The notes: generated by a model from the letters alone, not told the origin. A DNA stretch of 64,000 bases from Amphiura filiformis (GCF_039555335.1 NC_092640.1:36512784-36576783); one strand, 5' to 3'. Counted from the stretch's first letter, positions 43,431 through 55,198 are shown. Numbers and translations are program-made.

Positions 43431-44002
43431 TATGTTTACTTTTAAATCCTGCTCTTTATCTCTTTTTTATTTTTGAATACCAATAATAAGCACATTTAAA
43501 ATGTGTAATTGTATATAATTGTATATACACTTTTTGGCATGGTATTGTTACGTTGAATTAGCGTGTCTGTGATGGGTAGATGAAGGCCTATATTAAAGAG
43601 TTTAACGTGCATTCCGATAATAGCATTTGAAATAGGGTAATGAGTTTGAAAGATCAATGATGAGACAAACATCATGATTATGTTCTATTTATTTCTATAT
43701 TTTCTTAATTTCTTATTTGGTTTGCTTTTATTATGTTTGTAGATTCTTCCAAAGGAGAATTTATATGTCCACTGTAATATAAGCAATCAATGTGTCAAAT
43801 ATTCCTTGAAAAATGCATGCATTGCAGGGTTTGATATTCAAAAAAATGTTTATTTTAATACATTTTTAAACAATTGGCTAATCATGTAATGCATAATGAA
43901 ATTATCTTGACATCACTGAAAAAATTGTGAAAATCGAGCAACGCGTTCGAGAGTTATGGCGATTTTATTGATATTAATAGATTATTTTTCGCATCCCCTA
44001 TA

Positions 44003-44265
44003 CAATCAAGTGCAAATTTGCTGGGACACTTTCATAGTTCAATGACCCTCCCCGTACCCCTTATTCAATGTTGTATACCAAACGCCTCATTTTTTAAATG
44101 GCCTATATTTTTACTCCAACATTGGTTGGTGGGGGAGGGAGGGGATTCGAAATAGGTTGGAAACTATACAAATAAAATATCACATGGTGAACTTCATATG
44201 ACCGGTTTTATTGAACAGAGGGCGCGAAATATGAACAAGTGTCCCAGGAAATTTGCACTTGATTG
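44003..44265. mobile_element. 263-bp MITE, composite right copy
   Basis: Nearly identical to 42156-42416 apart from a few small indels (e.g. GGTGGGGGAGGGAGGGGATT against GGTGGGGAGGGAGGATT). TA on both sides. The low divergence implies recent movement or a recent duplication. Confidence 0.92.
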
Positions 44266-44269
44266 TAGA

Positions 44270-45000
44270 TTCAAATGGTCTAAACTTACGGTACAAAAAC
44301 AATTGCGCGGATTCCTGGTTGTCCAATGAACTCACGATGTTCTTTGTGTACAATAATTTCAGGCGGTGGTGGATGCGACATCGCCATTTTTGACGTCGCC
44401 ATTGGATTAACACGTAATCATGAAATCTTCAAAAACAATTCTAAATGTGTTATGTGGTGTCAAAACAAAATTATGTTATTCTAAAACCGTTGGGGTTCGA
44501 CAAAGTACCCCACTGTAAGTATGTTGTTTTTCGATTTATAACTGCTAACCGTATAATTTGAATGGGCCTCGTACGTCACGTGTCGCGTGACCTATACCGC
44601 CTGAATAATTTATAACATTTGACCCCCGGGGGCATTCAAACTTTCTGAGTACGTACCACCTTTAAAGCGGCAGGTAAAAATCTGGAAAATATCAAGTTTA
44701 ACTGCACTTGGAACCATCATGATGACAAGTGATACAAGTTTGAGTACATTTTGTGGTCACCTTGAGATAAATACTACCCATAGAAATGATTAGCCAGTGA
44801 TTAGCCAGTGTCAAGGGTTAGCAACTTTGTGGTGGATATGTGCCATCAGCTAGTTATTGTAACTACATAAACCAGACACACATTCCATTTGGGGCGCACA
44901 ACGATCTAGCCCTTTAAGAGAAATATTTTTAAATGCTAATCAGAATGCAAAACGAATAAAATATTAAAAACATTATTTGTGAACTATACAAATGTCTATA
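44270..45000. other. No gene seen
   Basis: Unique-looking sequence with a GC-richer patch (44560-44640). No supported exon on either strand. Confidence 0.35.
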
Positions 45001-45007
45001 TAGTGCT

Positions 45008-45340
45008 CAGTGGCGTAGTCAGGATTTTGGAACCGAGGGGCACAACTTGTAAATTTAGCCGACGGAAGTTGTGACTTGTTGACCCAAAAAATGTGTTGCA
45101 TGGTTTGAAAAAGTGAAGAGCAAAAAGGATATTAAGCGGTATCAACATAAAAACCCAAAATTTTCATGCAAAATTCAATTTCAATCACAATATTTCATCA
45201 TTTTTTTTTACAATTCCCCCCTTTTTTCTGTCACCCATAGTCTATTGTTAACCCATTTTTTTTCACCAACGCCTTCCGTCTAACGACGGCCATGAACCGA
45301 CCTGCCCCCTGCCCACCTCCCCACTGATATGGTATATACG
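45008..45340. mobile_element. Partial hAT-like repeat (CAGTGGCGTAGTCAGG)
   Basis: Begins CAGTGGCGTAGTCAGGATTT, the left terminus of the GTGGCGTAGCC family, and contains GAGGGGCACAACTTG and C-rich CCCCTGCCCACC. The right terminus is not found. Confidence 0.55.
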
Positions 45341-45344
45341 ACAC

Positions 45345-45428
45345 TGGTTACGTATATTATAGGGGCAAGGAATCCAATTACTTCACTGAAAATATCAAAC
45401 CCCTTGATAAATTTGTGACTCATTTAGT
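45345..45428. mobile_element. Fragment of the TTAA MITE family
   Basis: TATTATAGGGGCAAGGAATC...TACTTCACTGAAA...CCTTGATAAATTTGTGACT matches parts of 33398-33760, in a shortened arrangement. Confidence 0.5.
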
Positions 45429-45632
45429 GGGTCTCCGATAACCCCGTTGACGAAAAAAAAATATATAAAAAACGATTAAAACTGGTTCATTCTTATAAAA
45501 GTTGCTAACAAATAATACATAAACCTTTCATACATTATAAGCCCCCTGGCAAAGTTGACCAGCTGATTTGCTCCCATGAATTTTCGTTAACAGATTGCGA
45601 GCAGAGTGAGCGAGAATTTCCACATTAAATAT

Positions 45633-45884
45633 GCTGCGCCAAAAAAGGTATCCTTACACTTATCCAAAATAATCACAATTTCTCAACTAAACCATATTGG
45701 ATATTTTTTTATAATTATGCACTATCTAATCCGGCACATTATGACACCCCATTGAATCCAATGTGACTTCCAGAAGCAATTACAAGCAATTGATTAGACG
45801 AAAGTCCAGTCCAGTTAAAAAAAATTTATTCCAGTTGCGAAATTGTGATTATTTTTCCAAGTGTAAGGATACTTTTGGCGCAGT
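45633..45884. mobile_element. 252-bp MITE of the CTGCGCCAAA family
   Basis: The ends GCTGCGCCAAAAAAGGTATCC and TACTTTTGGCGCAGT are inverted repeats with AAGTGTAAGGAT inside each; TA follows the right end. The interior matches 30958-31550. Confidence 0.8.
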
Positions 45885-46575
45885 ATAATACTATTATCGT
45901 AATAATCAAGGTTTACAAATTACAAGTCTTATACAGACCGCGAAGCCTATTTCGCCCACGAGTGCCCTAAAATTGGGGGAGGAAGAGTCGTTTGCTAGAG
46001 TTTTTTCGTAAACTATAAGTGTTTGACTGATTACCACAAGCAATACCTTTTTTACATGGGATTTTCAGACTCCGTCAGGGAATGGTAATTTGTCAGGTTG
46101 AAATAGCATAGAAGTGTTCGAACTATTTTTGGCCGGGATTATAGGACTAAATTTCATACTCATCTCAAGTGGCGGTCACTTGGTTTAGGAATGTTCTCTC
46201 TATTGTTACTGGTTATTAAATAGTCACCACCAAAAGATATGAGCTGTAAATCAACAATCTATACTACCTCAAGAAAGATTATCGCCCTTCAACAATAGGA
46301 TTCTCCTCAGGTTTTGCCTTAAAACGAAGCCGTGTTAGTAATATCTACAGCAAACATAACGGTCATCATGGATACAACAAAACTTAAAGGCATACACCCG
46401 ATCTTTACATGTGATATTGTGAAAAGGCCTAGTCTACTCTAGTACCTAGAGTAAATGATAATCATAACAATAATGATAATGAGATTAAATAATGATATCG
46501 GAGTTGTACGAAATGGTTTTTAAAAAATGGTGATAAACTCCGTGCTAAAGTGGCAAGGCAGACAGAAAATAGCAC

Positions 46576-46870
46576 TTAACGCACGAAAACAGGTCCAATC
46601 AGAAATAAATTAGAGATAATAATAATAAAAAGGAAATTTGGCAATGAACAATTAGTCAGAAATTGTTTAAAATTAGATTTGAAAGATGTCATGGAGGGAC
46701 TCAATTTGATTGATTGAGGAAGTGAATTCCATAGTAGAGCACCTTGAATTACAATGATATTATTAGCAAGTTCAGTTTGGGTTAAATTAACATAGATGTT
46801 ATTAGCTTGTCTTGTGAGGTGATCGTGACTATATTCGTTTGTAGTGAACAAGTTATTTAGACACTAAAAT
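46576..46870 (-). pseudogene. 3' fragment of a non-LTR reverse transcriptase
   Basis: The 91-codon minus-strand ORF encodes HDHLTRQANNIYV, VIQGALLWNSLPQSIK and SFKSNFKQFL, the usual end block of non-LTR polymerases (G-x2-LWN-x-LP...FK). The rest of the element is missing. Confidence 0.75.
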
Positions 46871-46980
46871 CTGGTAAATTGTGGAGGGCATAAACACGTT
46901 TTTTAAACGGCGATCTGTATTATTTCAACTTCATTTGATTTTAGAACATGACTAACATGCCTTCACACCTCAATGTTGCT

Positions 46981-47306
46981 TTATTGTAGTGATATCTTAA
47001 TGATAGTTAGACTTTCCTTCATATGTTCATTATCCTTGACTGCCTCTAAAATATTGTAAATGGACGGTGCATTTTCAACGTTGTCTCCACGTTCAATTCG
47101 AACGTGTAAAATCTTCAAATTGACGGGTGTACGATCACGGTGTTTGGAAATCGCAATCTCTCTAATATATTGCGTAATATGCGAGTCCGCCCCGGGAGTC
47201 CGCATGGGGAAAACGCACGGGGAACTTGTCCCTTCACACACAAGGCGGACATGCACCAACGGTACATTTTTCTTTTCTTTACCTCGTGTTATATCTACTT
47301 CACCTT
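46981..47306 (-). CDS. Candidate terminal coding exon of an unidentified gene
   Basis: A strong acceptor (CGTATATTATTTCAG) is followed by 107 open codons and a TAA that overlaps an AATAAA signal (CAATAAAGC). The product is hydrophilic and balanced (EVDITRGKEKKNVPLVHVRL near the start, MKESLTIIKISLQ at the end) and, unlike its surroundings, GC-rich in places. It needs phase 1 at entry, which matches the exit phase of the exon at 52496-52599 on the same strand. If joined, the intronless glycosyltransferase gene lies in the intron between them. No family recognised. Confidence 0.45.
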
Positions 47307-47654
47307 CTGAAATAATATACGGAAGAAAATCACCTCTGTTGAGATTATTTCAATATTACCAATAAAAAAAGTAAACTTCCTTGACTCGGACACTTTTTTG
47401 AAGATACATTCCGTGGTGAGATGTCTCGGACTCACTTGATTTTTTTGTGTACTTAGCTGTGACATGTGCCACCTAATTACGCCATCATGGTACTTTCCTG
47501 GCAGTCACGAGAAAAACGTGGTTGGCGGACTTGCCCCGAAGCGGACACTCCCCGCTCTCTCCTACTTTTCAACACTTCCAGGTTGGACAATATTTTGTCG
47601 CTTCGATTAATTCAAAAATGGAAATTTTTTCTTCAGCTGTCAGAGACTGTGCAA

Positions 47655-48467
47655 CAGTAGCGTGGCCAAGGGGCAGGAAAGTGAGTGCCCCTTGACAACA
47701 AATTAAAGAGAAAAGTACCCCTCATGACAAAAAATGAAAGGGAAAATCGGTAAGGCAAAGGAAAAGAAAAGGGTCACGGAGCCCGTTTCCCACCAAAATT
47801 CACCCCGATCATGGACCAAAATATTTTAAAATCACAAATTTTGGCCCGCTACTCGTGCGCATTGTCCCTATAGGTTAAATACCACTAATTATGTATCACA
47901 CGGGTTTCAATGTGAAAATGGCTAATTTCGGGTGGAATTTTCTCATATTCAGAACTCTCACAGTTAAATGCCAAATGATCAAAAACTCAACAAAGGTTGA
48001 CCTGAGACTTTTCTTGTTTTAACGTACTGAGCCGTAAACACCTTAGAATGGCAGTGCGCCCTCGAAGCTGAAAGTTACAATATGGTAGGGCGAATATCTG
48101 GTAAAAACTGAAGCCGTGAGTATGAGTTTTGATACTATTACAACAAAAATGTCATATAATGAGAGAAAATATACCATTTTGAAGCATCAAACCCTAAAAG
48201 GTACTTTTTTGGCTTTATAACTTGATCAATTTCAGCGTTTTTAATGCAGTCTTTTCAGAATGCCATGCAAACAAACAGTTACTCGTCGTTTTTTCATGTA
48301 TCGCCCAGGCCTAGTATTAGTGGTATGTAACCAAAAGAGCTCTTTTTGGAAGCTTGACTATTTTACAATACATGTACAGTCGATATGATGCAACCGGGAA
48401 ATATTTTTTGTCTTTGCCCCAGAAATGTTTGTTTTATCCCCTCCCCCAGCTGGCTACACCCCTCATA
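47655..48467. mobile_element. hAT-like repeat of the GTAGCG family, larger copy
   Basis: Starts CAGTAGCGTGGCCAAGGGGC and ends AGCTGGCTACACCCCT. The first 200 bases match 56824-57060 (AAAAAATGAAAG, GGCAAAGGAAAAGAAA, GATCATGG(A/G)CCAAAAT). The interior is longer than in the sister copy. Target duplication is not clear. Confidence 0.6.
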
Positions 48468-48503
48468 TTAAACCGAGCCCTTAACAAAACAGAACCTGCA
48501 TTT

Positions 48504-50546
48504 TTACTTGGTATGATGACAGCTTTCATTCGCATTCAAATATATGTTCCATAATTTCTTCAAGGAATCATCAGAGAACCCGTGCAGCGTCCAAACTTGC
48601 TCGCGTAACTGACAAACGCCAACCCCAATGTCTTCCTGCTGCGTTGGTTTTGTGTGATAATTCATGAAACCATCGTGGTGTATTGGCTTTACCCCAATCT
48701 TCTTTGCCAGAATGCCTTGATACACATCATCATTATTTATAAACGGCACAGAATAACTCGCATTGAACAAAGCTGGAATGACGTCACCAGAAATGACGTA
48801 ACCTCCACCAGTTTGGAATGGTGGGAAAAATTTTCCTCGATAATCTTTTTCTGAGACGTAAAATTTGGACAGCTTGTCTCTTATTACTACACCAAGATTT
48901 ATACATCCCAAATATAATTTTTCTTTTGGAATTCGAAAAGTGTCGTTAATGTAAACTTTGGTAATCATGGTGCCATTAATGTAAGTTTTTGGAATTATTG
49001 ACCTCCTATCATGATCACCACTTTTGGAGTCAATGTTATCCTGTTTCAAGGTGTTGTAATCAAAGCTCAAATGCGCAACAATAACATCAATATTGACAAA
49101 CACATCATCGTCTCCTTTATACATGAACTTTGCATTCTGACAATGTTCAGTCACCCATTTCAATCCGCCGATTACTTTCAGCGTTAAATGTAAATGGGAT
49201 TCCAAAAAGTCAAAAATTATCATATCGTTGTACATTTGAGCTTCATCTTGTACATCTATATTCGTTTGATTGCTTTGCGATAAACCAAGTACAAAAAGAA
49301 GTCGTACGCGTTTGTTTTGAATGATCTTCTCTTTTCCATATGTTTCGCGTATGACCCGACGACGGGTAAAGTGCTCCGGCTTAGAGCTGATCAACAGAAG
49401 CAAGAAGACCTGATCTGGTAGGTCAAGACTTTGACAAGCATCCTTGGGATTTTTTACATAATTTGTCATACTTGCAAACAATCCTATGTTAGAAATGTTT
49501 GATGGTAGAACTGCACTCAAATTGGGATCTAAGCATTCTTGTTGGAATTGTTTCGGCATATCTAAAGTTGAATTGTATCTATGAATATCAGATAAAAATT
49601 GAGGCGAGTGAAACCCATTTGTGAGTGTCTGATATTTTGCTGAGCAGATATCAATAGACTGTGGAAAATTGGTAATGATCGATTCATCTTGCCATATGGA
49701 CCAATTACCATCCCTTGCGACAACCCCTACAAAAACATCCAAAAGTGGAAGAATTGTATATTTCCGAGCAATAAACTTATCATGTAAATCTTTGGCAGCT
49801 CCAAATGAAAACACAAACCCACTTTCCATGGTACATATCGTTGGAAGCACAGACATAGGATAATCACCATACGATACGAACCACGGGCTGTTGATCTGTC
49901 GAACTGGTTTCAAACCCTCTCTGATGTAGCCAATCCAAAACTTGTCTAACAAAGTGGTCTTTAGTAATACAGATTGGAGGTTTTGTTGCAGCAATGGGAG
50001 ATTGATGTAGAATTCATCCGAAGCAGTAACTACTACAAGATTGGAGAGATGGCAATGATGGTCAACAATCCAGTGAACTCCAAGGAGTACTTTCAAGACA
50101 TCACTCTTGCGATCAACATCTTTAAAATCGCCTATAAGAATATCCCTGTGTTTTTTAAATTCTTCTGCAACATGATGTTCAAGTTTAAGATCTCCCTTTT
50201 CAATTATAAACAAAAGAGCAATGTGAGCATTTAACGTGCTGTTTGATAGTGTCAAATCTTTACCCCACGTTTCCCGTATAGCCGCACGTTGGCGAAAGCG
50301 ACCCCACTTAGACAACACAAGGATTACAGTATCTGTTCCTGAATTTAGACATGATCGTAATTGCAGATATTTAGATGGTACCATTTTGATCACATTGTCT
50401 CCATTCTCCAATTTGCTTTTTAATTCATCGGTTACATCTAACGTAGAGAAATACGCATCAATATGGCTCAAAAGTTTAACAAGAACGACGATGTAGAGTA
50501 GTACGCCCACTCCTACCATCCTCTTCGTATTCCTTGTAACTGCCAT
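48504..50546 (-). CDS. Tandem two-domain GT31 glycosyltransferase (beta-1,3-galactosyl/GlcNAc-transferase-like), intronless
   Basis: 680 residues, type II Golgi topology: short basic N-terminus (TRNTKR), transmembrane anchor at 10-26, lumenal stem, then two GT31-like domains. Domain 1 (about 70-330) has RAAIRETWG (87-95) but S-D-E at 176-178 where the metal-binding DxD should be, and LDVFVG (269-274) for the usual E-D-V-x-x-G. Domain 2 (about 378-640) has RRRVIRETYG (395-404), KGDDDVFVN (477-485), GGGYVISGD (580-588) and NNDDVYQGILA (604-614), the full catalytic set. Single-domain GT31 enzymes are 310-420 residues, so this is a duplication or fusion. Domain 1 is probably a catalytically silent partner. 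These enzymes add Gal or GlcNAc in beta-1,3 linkage to glycans; the exact donor cannot be read. N-x-S/T sites are present (102, 325, 350). The single exon suggests an expansion of the intronless beta3GalT type. Confidence 0.9.
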   Translation of the reverse strand: MAVTRNTKRMVGVGVLLYIVVLVKLLSHIDAYFSTLDVTDELKSKLENGDNVIKMVPSKYLQLRSCLNSGTDTVILVLSKWGRFRQRAAIRETWGKDLTLSNSTLNAHIALLFIIEKGDLKLEHHVAEEFKKHRDILIGDFKDVDRKSDVLKVLLGVHWIVDHHCHLSNLVVVTASDEFYINLPLLQQNLQSVLLKTTLLDKFWIGYIREGLKPVRQINSPWFVSYGDYPMSVLPTICTMESGFVFSFGAAKDLHDKFIARKYTILPLLDVFVGVVARDGNWSIWQDESIITNFPQSIDICSAKYQTLTNGFHSPQFLSDIHRYNSTLDMPKQFQQECLDPNLSAVLPSNISNIGLFASMTNYVKNPKDACQSLDLPDQVFLLLLISSKPEHFTRRRVIRETYGKEKIIQNKRVRLLFVLGLSQSNQTNIDVQDEAQMYNDMIIFDFLESHLHLTLKVIGGLKWVTEHCQNAKFMYKGDDDVFVNIDVIVAHLSFDYNTLKQDNIDSKSGDHDRRSIIPKTYINGTMITKVYINDTFRIPKEKLYLGCINLGVVIRDKLSKFYVSEKDYRGKFFPPFQTGGGYVISGDVIPALFNASYSVPFINNDDVYQGILAKKIGVKPIHHDGFMNYHTKPTQQEDIGVGVCQLREQVWTLHGFSDDSLKKLWNIYLNANESCHHTK

Positions 50547-50559
50547 GATAGCTCATGAG

Positions 50560-52495
50560 TTTGACGTCATTATCGAAAAAAAAGAAGAAAATAATGTTTT
50601 ATATGCGAATAAAGACGAACTGCCTAGTGAAATTCTCCACGGTGGTCTGGTAATGCACACTAAGGATCGAGCTTGTATCGCATGCACACAAAACAGAGGT
50701 TCGCCTACAAGACATACCCATTAGACACAATAGATGAAGAGATATGTTGATGCGCTTCATCACCATCTATCTGCATAGAAAGGAAATCAAACAAATAATT
50801 TAACAGTCATTGTCGCTAAGAAGGTACCATATTTGTATGCAAGCGCGTCAATGATACCCTAGTAAACACCAAAAGAGGAGCTAGCTGTTTTCCGTGTGTG
50901 GGAATTTCTAGTGTATATATTTCTGTGTATAATATTTGCCAAATGCCAAATATGGGCATTATGATGAATATTTATGAATATTGCATGCTACCTGTAGGGA
51001 AAACAGCAGGGTGGTGGTCAAATTTGGCTAGAATATACCTTATGGTCGATACTATATAACTATCGAGTGAGTTAGATATTTTTTTATGAATGAACTGTAG
51101 TTTGAATGAAATGCTTGATTGAAATTACATCAGGTACCTGTGTCGGTTTTTAAGTTTTTTTTTGCATATTCAAATCAATATTAATTAATTGGGATATTTT
51201 GGCCTAAATACATTTGTTTAGCAAGATACGGCTTTTGAAAGGAATGGATACGTGCAATTGGTCTATACTCTTGAGTGTGTGATTATTATACTATTCACCA
51301 CACACTCCAGCTTTTACTAAACATGTCAATAATCACACAACATGTCAATAATATTATTGTTTATTCATTGATCATGATGTTAAGATAGCAATATGCATGT
51401 AAAAACACAATAATAACAGTTTTCTTACAAGCAAGAAATAATAGAGTTTTAATGTAACGTAAATAATAACTAATTTGCTCTTCACCTTCCAACACTTATC
51501 AAACAAACGTACCTTTCATGCTTGGCGTCCCTGGAGTGGTATGAATGTTGAAATTAAATCGAAAACATGATTTTACCACTAATTGTACTCACCATTTACT
51601 CGTCTTTCACTGTGTTTAAAGTCTCGGAATAGTTTAGACAATATAACAAATATTGTTGATTTTTTTATTTAAAGAATTAGTTACCTTATTACGAGTCAAA
51701 AGATTTCCAAATTTGTAATGTGCAATTTCTTCCGTGGCAATAGTTTTGTTCCAATCCTTGTATGTGTCATTACAATGCTGCAAAATTCCTGTACACATAG
51801 TGTATATATTTCGTTCCAGTTCACAGGTATTTCTACTTTACACGGGTCATGAATTTCATAATATACAATTAAAGTTTAAATTTTACTCATAATGCTGAAA
51901 TAATTAGTAATAACTGGCCTGGCACGTTTCTGCTCATTGTTAGCCGATATAAGAAGGTAAAGTGAAAATAACCCCACTAGCTAATTTGACCGTTTAAACT
52001 AAAGTTCTATTGGGAACTTAATGCCTGAATATGTCATTATCATGTCAAAATTACTCAGTTGAGCTGATAAACACATAAAATATGGGTAGCAGAGACATGT
52101 GTAAGCATTACAAATATACCAAACGATCTGGTTTGAAACAAACAAAGAAAGAAACAAACAAGCAAATAAACAAAAACACCAATTACCGTCATATTTTAAG
52201 ATCGCGCATTATGTTTTTTAATTAATAGTAATTCCACAATTATCTGTAATACTAATTTCTATAATTAAAAGAAAATTATGATTTTTAAAAATTTCTATGG
52301 TATTTTGTAATTGTTCCCTTTTAGTTCGGCATTATTGCGTTTATCAAATATTTATGATATTTACAGAATATAGCTCTTTAAAATAATGTTAATTTAAAAT
52401 TCCACAATAATATCATATTGGATGAAAACCTCTGTATTAACAATTTAAACCATTTGTAAATAATAAAAAAAAAATAAAATAAAACCAAGGCTTAC
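50560..52495. other. Intergenic, no gene seen
   Basis: AT-rich, many short ORFs, no splice pairs or domains that I could support. The region just upstream of 50546 would hold the glycosyltransferase promoter; no TATA box stands out. Confidence 0.35.
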
Positions 52496-52599
52496 GAGCT
52501 AAGACCTGCTCTGAGGCAGGACCAGGAAAATGCGCTGTAAGCCTAGGCTCAGCAACGATGAATTTTAAGTCTGCGGGATGAAGCTGTCGATCAAAACAT
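52496..52599 (-). CDS. Candidate internal coding exon of an unidentified gene
   Basis: Acceptor TATTACATGCAG and donor CTC|GTAAGC bound 104 bases open in one useful frame (phase 2 in, 1 out): CFDRQLHPADLKFIVAE then PRLTAHFPGPASEQVLA. The composition is protein-like. It could join the terminal exon at 46981-47306 (matching phase) around the glycosyltransferase gene. Upstream exons not found. No family recognised. Confidence 0.4.
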
Positions 52600-52967
52600 C
52601 TGCATGTAATATATGCTACTGGACAAGACAATCAAGCAAGTACCAGCTCACAACTTCCTTTACGATAATGGGTTACTTCAATGCATTCCACAATGAACAC
52701 TACTACACATTCCCCACCCACGATTACACGAACGATAATAGAAAAGGAACTTGATATAGCAAGTGTGAGTTTCTGTAAGAAAAGAAAAATCAGATCACAA
52801 CGTTACCATCTTGTTTTAAGACCCAACTTGACTACATCCATGTACGCGGGAAGGGGAGAAATATCATTCTTAATTATTGTTACAAGTATAACTCATTCGC
52901 AAGCATTGAGTTGGTCACAAATCCAATTGTCTGTTTTATAGGTTTCATTATTCATTCTCATAAAAAT

Positions 52968-53086
52968 AGATTTGCATTTTAAAGTAGTTTAGTATTGCAT
53001 TTTAAAGTATTTTAGTATTGCATTTTAAAGTTTGCATTTTAAAGTATTGCATTTTAGTATTGCATTTTAGTATTGCATTTTAAAGT
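52968..53086. repeat. Tandem TATTGCATTTTAAAG units
   Basis: About seven imperfect copies of TTGCATTTTA(AAGTATT) with variable spacing. Confidence 0.85.
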
Positions 53087-53273
53087 TTTCCATAGGGTAG
53101 ACGAGATATTGTTGGTCGAAGCAGCAAAAAATTATCTTAATCAATATATTATTGAAAAATAAAACTTTGATGATTTGCAACAGTTCATTCTACAAATCAA
53201 ATACTTTGAAAACGTGCATGGTTTATTGTTGTTAATGAGTTATGTACGTTCTACAAGAGTGTTGTTGTTTCAG

Positions 53274-53433
53274 CCCTCTTTACAACATAACTCATGAACC
53301 ACAGGACCTACAAAAGTATATTTGTGATATTTTAATTCTTCTACAGGCTCACAATGAAATAAATAATGACATTTTTGCCAAAGCTCACTACCATTTACAA
53401 GATGCTGTGAACTACCAATTCGCAACAGTTTAA
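53274..53433 (+). CDS. Candidate terminal exon, plus strand
   Basis: A strong acceptor (GTGTTGTTGTTTCAG) precedes 52 codons ending TAA, reading PLYNITHEPQDLQKYICD and then a helical HNEINNDIFAKAHYHLQDAV. Phase 2 at entry. No upstream partner exon with matching phase was found (a possible start exon near 52693-52764 ends in phase 0). No family recognised. Confidence 0.3.
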
Positions 53434-53584
53434 AATAGCTGCTAACCTTATAGTACGGTATGCATGGACGGTTTAAGGATAAAAACAACAAAAGCAGATT
53501 GAAATCCAAAGCATTTCATTTCATTCGTAATCCTGGTTTTGCTGGTGAACTTTTATTGTTTAGACCTGAGACACGTGATCAAGG

Positions 53585-53972
53585 CAGAGGATGATTTAAG
53601 GAAGCCCCATCATGCACTGTAAAAGTGTTATCACTAGAGTTTCAACTGCCACTTTACTTTTCAAATCCCATGGAATTCTGTGCAAAAGATGTTGTTTTAG
53701 AATTGCGTGTGTGTCATTATTACTTGGTCGATTTCAGATTAAAAGTGATGTATGCACAAAGGATGATTCACACCTTCAGTAGATAACATAAAATGTGAAA
53801 TCGACCAACATTTTGAATGTGTTTTTATTCTAAATATATCAGTCCAAATTCAAATTTAACCATGCATGTCTATATGCAGTGGGCAAGCAGTGGTGTCATG
53901 TTCACTCACACAGCTGTGCTAACCGCAAGTTGACCCCAGTGGATTGCTGGGTAGTGCTTAAATCATCCTCTG
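53585..53972. mobile_element. 388-bp hAT-type MITE, copy 2 (opposite orientation to 10147-10535)
   Basis: CAGAGGATGATTTAAGGAAG at the left and CTTAAATCATCCTCTG at the right, flanked by TGATCAAGG direct repeats (53576-53584 and 53973-53981). Collinear over its length with the reverse complement of copy 1. Confidence 0.93.
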
Positions 53973-53984
53973 TGATCAAGGTAA

Positions 53985-55140
53985 TACTATAATTTTTCTG
54001 CTTGTTTGTTTCTAATGAATATTTTCACGTTATTCGTTCTTACTGTTATGTACGTGGTTGCTGAACTTAAAAGACGAATAATTATTTAACATACGATCAT
54101 ATTAACAAGGTGTTTCAGGACACAATTAGTAGAATTTATGTAAATGGCAAGTGCTAACAATAAGTAAGCTTATTGTTATGTGTGTAAAATAAATTATATA
54201 GTGACCGAAAGTTTGAGCAAACCGGCCTACAGTTTCTAGATACATATAGTGCATTACTTTTAATTGCATTTTCTTGTTGTGGGTATGTGCTATACATTTA
54301 GTATGTCAACCTCATTAAAAACAAAACAAGAATTTACTCAACGAATCAGCTTTCACACTCCCCCAAGTGGTACTAAAATGTCAATCTAAGGGTCTAGCAT
54401 ACGCACTATATATTATACACTACACGGCGCGTTGATAAATAAAGGCTAGATGGTCAGGGGAAATAGGGGGAGGGGGACTTTGTTGAGGACTTCACAAGGA
54501 CTCTCGATACATACAGAGCTGAGCATTGAATAATAAGCCTATGAGAAAACTGTTCGTCAATACTAAACGTGTAACTACATGTAACCAGGCACTATTTTTA
54601 AGCTTTTTCATTTTGTCTACTTATGCGTGGATTTTTCTGGAAAGATAATGGCAATTTCTTTCCTGTAAGTGACCCGTGACGAATAGTGGAATTTCTGAAA
54701 AGTATTCATACATGTACTGTACTATCACGGATTTTGCATACACATATATACGAATAATTACCTAATGCAACAGGTGTATTTACTTGAAGCAATATATAGC
54801 GGGGGGATAGAAAAATACATGAACTATTTACTTTTTTAGAAGAATAAGTCTCCCTGCTATTTTATTATATTTATTTGCTTGTCTGTTGTGCTTCTTTGCA
54901 ATCTTTTGAGATGTAGGGAAAAGTGTATACAGAATACGTGATAGAGTTATACAATATATGAATACTTGTCGGATTTAAATTTCTTTAGCACACAACATGA
55001 AAGATAGGCAGGATTCGAATCTGAGAGTCGAACCCTTTGGTCAAATAGGGTGGAATGAAAAAAAAAATAGATATGATTTCTGGCCAATTTCACGCGAAAA
55101 TAATAACAACATAACAACAACAAGCAAGCAAATAAGAAAC
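53985..55140. other. No gene seen
   Basis: AT-rich. At 55005-55035 a GGATTCGAATCTGAGAGTCG segment resembles a tRNA B box on the minus strand; a SINE remnant is possible. Confidence 0.35.
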
Positions 55141-55141
55141 A

Positions 55142-55198
55142 TGTTTGTTTGTTTGTTTGTTTGTTTGTTTGTTTGTTTGTTTGTTTGTTTGTTTGTTT
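55142..55198. repeat. (GTTT)n microsatellite
   Basis: About fourteen GTTT units. Confidence 0.95.

Larger units (their letters stand above)
42419..44000. mobile_element. Inverted-repeat element between the two MITE copies
   Basis: The first 110 bp (AAAAAATAATCTATTACTTT, CGCGTTGCTCGAT) and the last 110 bp are inverted copies, and they abut the two flanking MITEs almost directly. The interior holds an A-rich AAAG microsatellite (42840-42930), two tRNA-like SINE heads in opposite orientation, and AT-rich DNA. No transposase. Confidence 0.7.

Noticed and set aside
52681-52941. Possible start exon (MNTTTHSPPT...) on the plus strand
   Set aside because: The donor (AGT|GTGAGT) is acceptable but the exit phase does not match the nearest downstream candidate exon, and no domain is visible.
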